NCBI GenBank assembly: GCA_021812735.1
Contig: JAKAMV010000283.1
Location: forward strand, 1 to 10,081
Direction of reading: 5' to 3'
Origin: Chloroflexota bacterium
GTDB taxonomy: Bacteria > Chloroflexota > Limnocylindria > Limnocylindrales > CSP1-4
Length of the DNA: 10,081 nt
Every line of letters starts with the position of its first letter. The first letter of the stretch is position 1. Shown here in pieces: positions 7,141 through 10,081 of the stretch. Position numbers and translations under genes: made by a program. The notes under the pieces are model-generated. The model had not been told where the DNA came from, made no database searches, and saw only the letters and a program-made list of their open reading frames with translations.

Positions 7141-7202
7141 CTACCACTCTGCCGCATCTTGGAGTACCACTTTGCCGCACGATAGGGTGCCACTCTGCCG
7201 CG
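7141..7202. repeat. Three 23-bp-period direct repeats in front of the ATPase gene (iteron-like)
   Basis: Units at 7141-7156, 7164-7179 and 7187-7202 share the 16-bp core STRCCACTYTGCCGCR, where unit 2 reads GTACCACTTTGCCGCA. Pairwise identities are 14/16, 13/16 and 13/16, with unrelated 7-bp spacers and exact 23-bp spacing. The array ends 9 bp from the GTG start and its first unit overlaps a 10-bp palindrome, AGTCTAGACT (7133-7142), and the putative -10. Conserved cores with variable spacers suggest binding sites for a protein on one DNA face, roughly two helical turns apart: an operator array, an origin-like iteron set or a recombinase site. No fourth unit was seen on either side. Confidence 0.85.
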
Positions 7203-7414
7203 GCCTGGCCGCCTGACCGTTAGGTAGCCCAGGGTCGGCACCGAAGGACGTGCTGGAGGCGCCCGGGCTCAGCTCCCATCGGTCGCGCGAGGCGCCCCAC
7301 ATCACCGGGCACGGGAAGACCCGCCCCGATCGCGAAGCGCACGATAACGGGAACCTTCACCGCTCGCGGGTCCGTGCTCAGAAGGGCTGCGGCTCCACCG
7401 TTCCGGCCCCGGCG
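7203..7414. other. Gene-free stretch between the 23-bp repeats and the right 105-bp repeat
   Basis: No reading frame with a plausible start and protein-like composition was found in these 212 bp; frames crossing it run on into the repeat in a frame shared with the tRNA shadow. No strong hairpin or promoter was seen. On the minus strand the 30 bp next to the right repeat contain GGGGCCGGAACGGTGGAGCC, which loosely resembles the tRNA-Pro 5' region but does not align well enough to call. Confidence 0.5.
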
Positions 7415-7453
7415 GCTCCCAAAGCACGTGCGCCACCGTTGCGCCACGCCCCG
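7415..7453 (-). pseudogene. Truncated 5' half of tRNA-Pro
   Basis: Reads CGGGGCG-TG-GCGC-AACGGTG-GCGC-A-CGTGC-TTTGGGA-GC on the minus strand, identical to the intact gene from the first base to two bases past the anticodon loop. Beyond that the sequence (CGCCGGGGCC...) has no T-arm or 3' acceptor strand, so no cloverleaf can form. The sequence is undecayed, which points to a recent duplication or to selection for the site, for example as a recombination site. Confidence 0.85.
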
Positions 7454-7519
7454 ACCGGATCGCCGCCCGGAAGCCCGAGGGCTTCGGTGGCCCGGGCAGC
7501 GGATGAGAGCCTACACCGG
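7415..7519. repeat. Right copy of the 105-bp direct repeat
   Basis: Matches 5644-5748 at 104 of 105 bases in direct orientation. The inverted repeat GAAGCCC-GA-GGGCTTC recurs at 7470-7485. The right border is next to the leader of the zinc-ribbon gene. If the unit integrated here, this copy and the DNA to its right would be the original upstream flank of tRNA-Pro. Confidence 0.95.
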
Positions 7520-7734
7520 TGGCGGCGGAGATCGAGTGCGCGGCGGGGCGAGTGGCGGCCGGGATGAGCTGCCGCGGACACCGGCGTGGAGTCTTGTTGC
7601 GCCGGGCGACGCAACGGCGCGGTGCCCGCACAACGGTGGGACGGGGCGCCGTCGGTCGAGCGACGGCCCCGATCGGGCCATGGTGGCGGTACCCTCACGC
7701 AGGGACGCTTGGGTCCGGGGGCCCGGAGGTCTTG
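7520..7734 (+). other. Leader region of the zinc-ribbon gene with a small stem-loop
   Basis: These 215 bp hold no credible gene; the plus frame is open back to 7519 but the start at 7735 has the ribosome site. A 6-bp inverted repeat GTTGCG/CGCAAC with an 8-base loop is at 7596-7615. TACCCT at 7690-7695 could be a -10 but has no matching -35. No known riboswitch was recognised. Confidence 0.4.
7725..7730 (+). promoter_or_regulatory. Shine-Dalgarno site that decides the zinc-ribbon gene start
   Basis: GGAGGT is 4 bp before the GTG at 7735 and is the clearest ribosome site in the window. It favours this start over the in-frame GTG at 7519, which falls at the edge of the 105-bp repeat and would add 72 arginine-rich residues of low plausibility. 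Confidence 0.75.
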
Positions 7735-8754
7735 GTGAATCTGCTGCGCCGCATGCTCGGGCGAGGTCGCCCCGGTGACGGGGTTCCTGCGCCGCTGGAT
7801 GACGCTGCCGTTCTCTCGTCGGAACTGTCGGTCGCGCCCGCCGAGCCCGGGGCTGGCCCGTCCGAGGCGGCTGGGATGACGTTCCGGCTCGCCGACGCGG
7901 CGCCAGGCGTTGACGCGGCCGAGCCCCGCCCCGACCCGATCGCCTGTCCCTATTGCGCCGCCCTGATCGACCCGCCGCCGCGCTCGCGCCGCTGCCCGTC
8001 CTGCCGGCAGCCGGTGATCGTCCGGCGCTGGGACGGATCCGCCCGCTACCTCACGGAGTCGGCGGCGGCCGTGGTCGCCGCCCAGAGGAACCGCCGAGCG
8101 GACGAGCGACGCTGGTTCGCGGACCGGGCGCGCTGGCTGGCGCTGGCCCGATCGGTGCACGCGCCCGAGGATCTGCGCCGCCAGGTTGTCGCGATGCCGC
8201 TCTCGGATCGCGCCGTCGAGGCGGCCCGGGAGATGTACCGGGCAGCGGCTGACCAGACGGCCCGCGAGGCGCGCAAGGCCGAGCAGTGGGTGCAGCTGAG
8301 TCGCGTTCGGTCCGCCCAGGCGACGGCGCTCTACGCCGATCGGGGCTCCCCGCTGCCGCCGCCGGACGACATCCTGGCGCTGTACCGCGAGGGGCGGGCG
8401 GCCGTGCTTCGGTCCCTCGCGTCGCACTCGACGGTCGCGGAGCTGGCGGGCTCGGCCTGCTGCAAGGCGTGTCGCGCTGCCGATGGCGAGCTGGTGTCGA
8501 TCGCCGCCGAGCTGCGCAAGTCGCGGCTTCCCCACGCGGGCTGCCCGCGCGGCCTGTGCGACTGCGACTGGTTCATCGCGGTGCCGGAGGCCAAGCCACT
8601 CAAGCGCCGACGCCCCCGACCCGCAGCCTCGCCGCTGGGGACCGGGTTCGCCGCGACCTCCCGCGCGGCCGGGCCCGATCCCGTTGCGGCAGGTCCCTAC
8701 GAGCCGAGCTTGGGCAGCGCCGCGGCCAGCTCCGAGGCGAGCCCCGAGGCGTAG
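7735..8754 (+). CDS. Zinc-ribbon protein of unknown function with C-terminal Cys/His cluster (339 aa)
   Basis: Starts VNLLRRMLGRGRPGDG after a good ribosome site. Residues 1-68 are low-complexity Pro/Ala/Asp. Residues 71-90 form a zinc ribbon, CPYC-x12-CPSC. Residues 100-240 are charged and helical (ERRWFADRARWLALAR; AADQTAREARKAEQWVQ). Residues 242-277 form a second cluster: C242, C243, C246, then D250-G251, H267, C270, C275 and C277, ending LPHAGCPRGLCDCDWF. The tail after 285 is basic and Ala/Pro-rich. No signal peptide or membrane segment is visible, so it is probably cytoplasmic. The CxxC...DG...LPHxxC layout faintly recalls C-terminal ends of Mu gpF-like phage head proteins, but this is pattern resemblance only and no phage genes are near. 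No function is assigned. The last 58 bp overlap the convergent acyltransferase gene. Confidence 0.75.
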   Translation: MNLLRRMLGRGRPGDGVPAPLDDAAVLSSELSVAPAEPGAGPSEAAGMTFRLADAAPGVDAAEPRPDPIACPYCAALIDPPPRSRRCPSCRQPVIVRRWDGSARYLTESAAAVVAAQRNRRADERRWFADRARWLALARSVHAPEDLRRQVVAMPLSDRAVEAAREMYRAAADQTAREARKAEQWVQLSRVRSAQATALYADRGSPLPPPDDILALYREGRAAVLRSLASHSTVAELAGSACCKACRAADGELVSIAAELRKSRLPHAGCPRGLCDCDWFIAVPEAKPLKRRRPRPAASPLGTGFAATSRAAGPDPVAAGPYEPSLGSAAASSEASPEA

Positions 8755-10081
8755 GTCCGCGTGAGGTGGCCCTGGTCGCGGTAGATCAGGAAGCGGCCGT
8801 AGACCGGCGTGCAGGGGTCCGTCCGGCAGACCCACGGCGTGGGGTCGATGAACGCCGCGCCAGCGGCGGCCGCGGCCTGCGATTCCAGCGCCACCTGCCC
8901 TGCGTCCACGGCCTGCGCGAAGGGGACGGCGCAGGCGGTGATGCTGCCCAGGTGCTGCGACAGGCAGGCGACGGGGTCGGCGAGCGACCGCGGCGTGTCG
9001 CCGATCAGGGCCACGCGGGCTGCGCTCGCGGCGAGGGCGGTCAGCGTGGTCGTCAGGCCCTTGGCCCACAGGTCCGTCCGAGCCGCGACGGCCACCGGCT
9101 TGCCGCCGACGACGAACTCGTAGGCGCGCGAGGTGGACACGATGACGAGCGCCGGTCGCTCGGCCGCGAGATGGGCGAGGACGCCGGCGCGCCACTGGTC
9201 GCACTCGGTGTAGGGACGGTTGTAGGTCGGGTTCCACACGGTCACGGAAGCCGGGGTACAGCCCGACTTGGTCAGCGTCTCAAGGCGCCAGCCCTGCTTG
9301 CTGGCGAGCCGCTGCAGGGCCGGAAACCACTGCGCCGCGTGCGAATCCCCGAACAGCGCCACGGTGGTGGCGCTTGAGGTGGCGCCGAAGACGCAGTTGG
9401 GCGGCAGCCTCACGGTCGCGAAGTCGAGGTGGCAGCCGTCAGAGTAGATGACCGGCAGGTCGTTGGCCGCGTTGAGCAGCGAGGGGACGAGATCGGCCGG
9501 GACCGGGCCGGGCGCGGGCGCGGGCAGGGAAGGGGCCGCCGTGGCAGCCGACGACGAGCCGGCGGCACTCGACGCTGTCGGCGCGGATGCCGTGGCGGGC
9601 GACGTGGCGAGCGACGCTGACGCGCCGGGCAGCCCGGACGCCACCGGCATGCCCGACGGGAGCGTCACGTCCGTGGTGGACCCACCCACGTCCGGGCCGT
9701 TGGCGGCCAGACGGGCCGTGGCGAGTGCGTTGGCCGAGACCGACGTCAGCGCCACCGCGAGCGAGAGCGTCCCGGCCAGCGCCAGCGAGCGCCGCGAGGC
9801 CAGGCCCACGAACCGGCCGTGCCGGATGGGGTCCTCCACGAACCTCTGGCTCAGCGCCGCCACGCCGACCGCCGCTGCGGCGAGGAGCAGACGGATCGGC
9901 AGCGGCAGCTCGTCCACGCCGGCGAACGCCGCGGGGATGACGAGGAGCGGCCAGTGCCACAGGTACAGCGAGTACGAGATGCGGCCGAGATAGCGCATCG
10001 GCCCCGCGGAGAGCGCGCGGGCCGGCCCGGAGATTCCGGTCGCCACGTCCGCCGTGGAAGTCGCGCGCCGGGCGGCCTCCG
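8697..10081 (-). CDS. Acyltransferase-3 / SGNH-domain protein (OafA-like O-acetyltransferase), N-terminus cut by window
   Basis: The frame is open to the right edge (codons before GTG 10046 read EAARRATSTAD), so the start and most of the membrane domain are missing. Numbering from that GTG, 17-75 hold the last conserved part of the acyltransferase-3 domain: RYLGRISYSLYLWHWPLLV, two hydrophobic segments, then FVEDPIR (69-75). A further membrane helix (87-108) leads to a Ser/Thr/Ala/Pro-rich linker (about 120-185) and an SGNH domain at 195-449, with block I GDSHA (233-237) and the catalytic pair D424-x-x-H427 in RDQGHLT. Proteins of this build, such as OafA, move acetyl groups across the membrane and attach them to surface polysaccharide or cell-wall sugars; the acceptor here is unknown. 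Cysteines C205, C218, C263, C282, C361, C372, C407 and C412 suggest disulfides in an extracytoplasmic domain. Confidence 0.92.
   Translation of the reverse strand, partial: EAARRATSTADVATGISGPARALSAGPMRYLGRISYSLYLWHWPLLVIPAAFAGVDELPLPIRLLLAAAAVGVAALSQRFVEDPIRHGRFVGLASRRSLALAGTLSLAVALTSVSANALATARLAANGPDVGGSTTDVTLPSGMPVASGLPGASASLATSPATASAPTASSAAGSSSAATAAPSLPAPAPGPVPADLVPSLLNAANDLPVIYSDGCHLDFATVRLPPNCVFGATSSATTVALFGDSHAAQWFPALQRLASKQGWRLETLTKSGCTPASVTVWNPTYNRPYTECDQWRAGVLAHLAAERPALVIVSTSRAYEFVVGGKPVAVAARTDLWAKGLTTTLTALAASAARVALIGDTPRSLADPVACLSQHLGSITACAVPFAQAVDAGQVALESQAAAAAGAAFIDPTPWVCRTDPCTPVYGRFLIYRDQGHLTRTYASGLASELAAALPKLGS

Larger units (their letters stand above)
5644..7519. mobile_element. 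Candidate small element bracketed by tRNA-Pro half repeats, single ATPase gene as cargo
   Basis: Two direct 105-bp repeats enclose 1666 bp that hold one gene, the AAA_14/DUF4143 ATPase (5899-7131), with its 23-bp repeats. The left repeat completes tRNA-Pro and the right one is a stranded half, the pattern left by site-specific insertion into a tRNA gene. The repeat edge at the anticodon loop suits a tyrosine-recombinase crossover. Against a standard island, the duplicated tRNA part is the 5' half plus upstream DNA, there is no integrase or transposase, and no terminal inverted repeats were seen. The 150 bp at 5749-5898 between the left repeat and the ATPase stop codon show no gene. Alternatives are a remnant of a larger deleted island, movement by a recombinase acting in trans, or a simple local duplication. 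Confidence 0.4.

Noticed and set aside
7141..7202. CRISPR array
   Set aside because: Three 16-bp cores with 7-bp spacers are far too short and there are no cas genes; it is an iteron-like array.
7385..7414. Possible further decayed tRNA-Pro fragment on the minus strand (AACGGTGG shared)
   Set aside because: Only an 8-base match plus loose GC similarity; no stem of a tRNA arm can be built.
7519..7734. 72-residue N-terminal extension of the zinc-ribbon protein
   Set aside because: Arg-rich and motif-free, begins at the edge of a duplicated repeat, and lacks the ribosome site seen at 7725-7730.
7378..9237. 619-residue minus-strand frame
   Set aside because: It crosses the right repeat and runs antisense to the zinc-ribbon gene and out of frame with the SGNH domain; composition is Arg/Gly/Pro-rich with no motif.

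Overview
The window is GC-rich throughout (roughly 70% or more by eye), with GTG starts, few clear Shine-Dalgarno sites and long shadow reading frames on both strands. Nothing in it fixes the taxon. A high-GC actinobacterium or a high-GC Chloroflexota lineage would fit the gene content: an acyl-CoA-synthetase/GNAT fusion, a soluble multi-PAS hybrid kinase, and an acyltransferase-3/SGNH protein with a Ser/Ala/Pro linker. The two outermost genes are cut by the window edges.

Layout. (1) 1-1555, plus strand: C-terminal part of a PatZ/Pat-type NDP-forming acyl-CoA synthetase with a C-terminal acetyltransferase domain. (2) 1599-5117, minus strand, convergent with it: a 1172-residue soluble hybrid histidine kinase (five PAS, one GAF, HisKA, HATPase, receiver), in which the canonical N-box asparagine is a histidine. 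(3) 5272-5538, minus: an 88-residue acidic protein of unknown function. (4) 5608-5682, minus: tRNA-Pro(UGG) with encoded CCA. (5) 5644-7519: a unit bracketed by two direct copies of a 105-bp sequence (104/105 identical). The left copy supplies the 5' half of the intact tRNA-Pro plus 66 bp upstream. The right copy is a stranded 5' half-tRNA. The only gene between them (5899-7131, minus) encodes an AAA_14/DUF4143 ATPase, and three 23-bp-period repeats sit directly in front of its GTG start. (6) 7735-8754, plus: a zinc-ribbon protein of unknown function with a second Cys/His cluster. (7) 8697-10081, minus, overlapping it tail to tail by 58 bp: the C-terminal half of an acyltransferase-3 membrane protein fused to an SGNH esterase-like domain.

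How the genes relate. The flanking genes look like ordinary chromosome (protein acetylation, signalling, envelope glycan O-acylation) and show no shared pathway. The part that does not look ordinary is 5.6-7.5 kb. The repeat boundary falls at the 3' side of the anticodon loop of tRNA-Pro, a position typical of site-specific integration into tRNA genes, but the duplicated part is the 5' half with its upstream region instead of the usual 3' half. No integrase is present. The simplest readings are a tiny non-autonomous integrated element, the remnant of a larger island, or a local duplication. The ATPase with its repeats is the best candidate here for an undescribed small system; mobility and function are inference.
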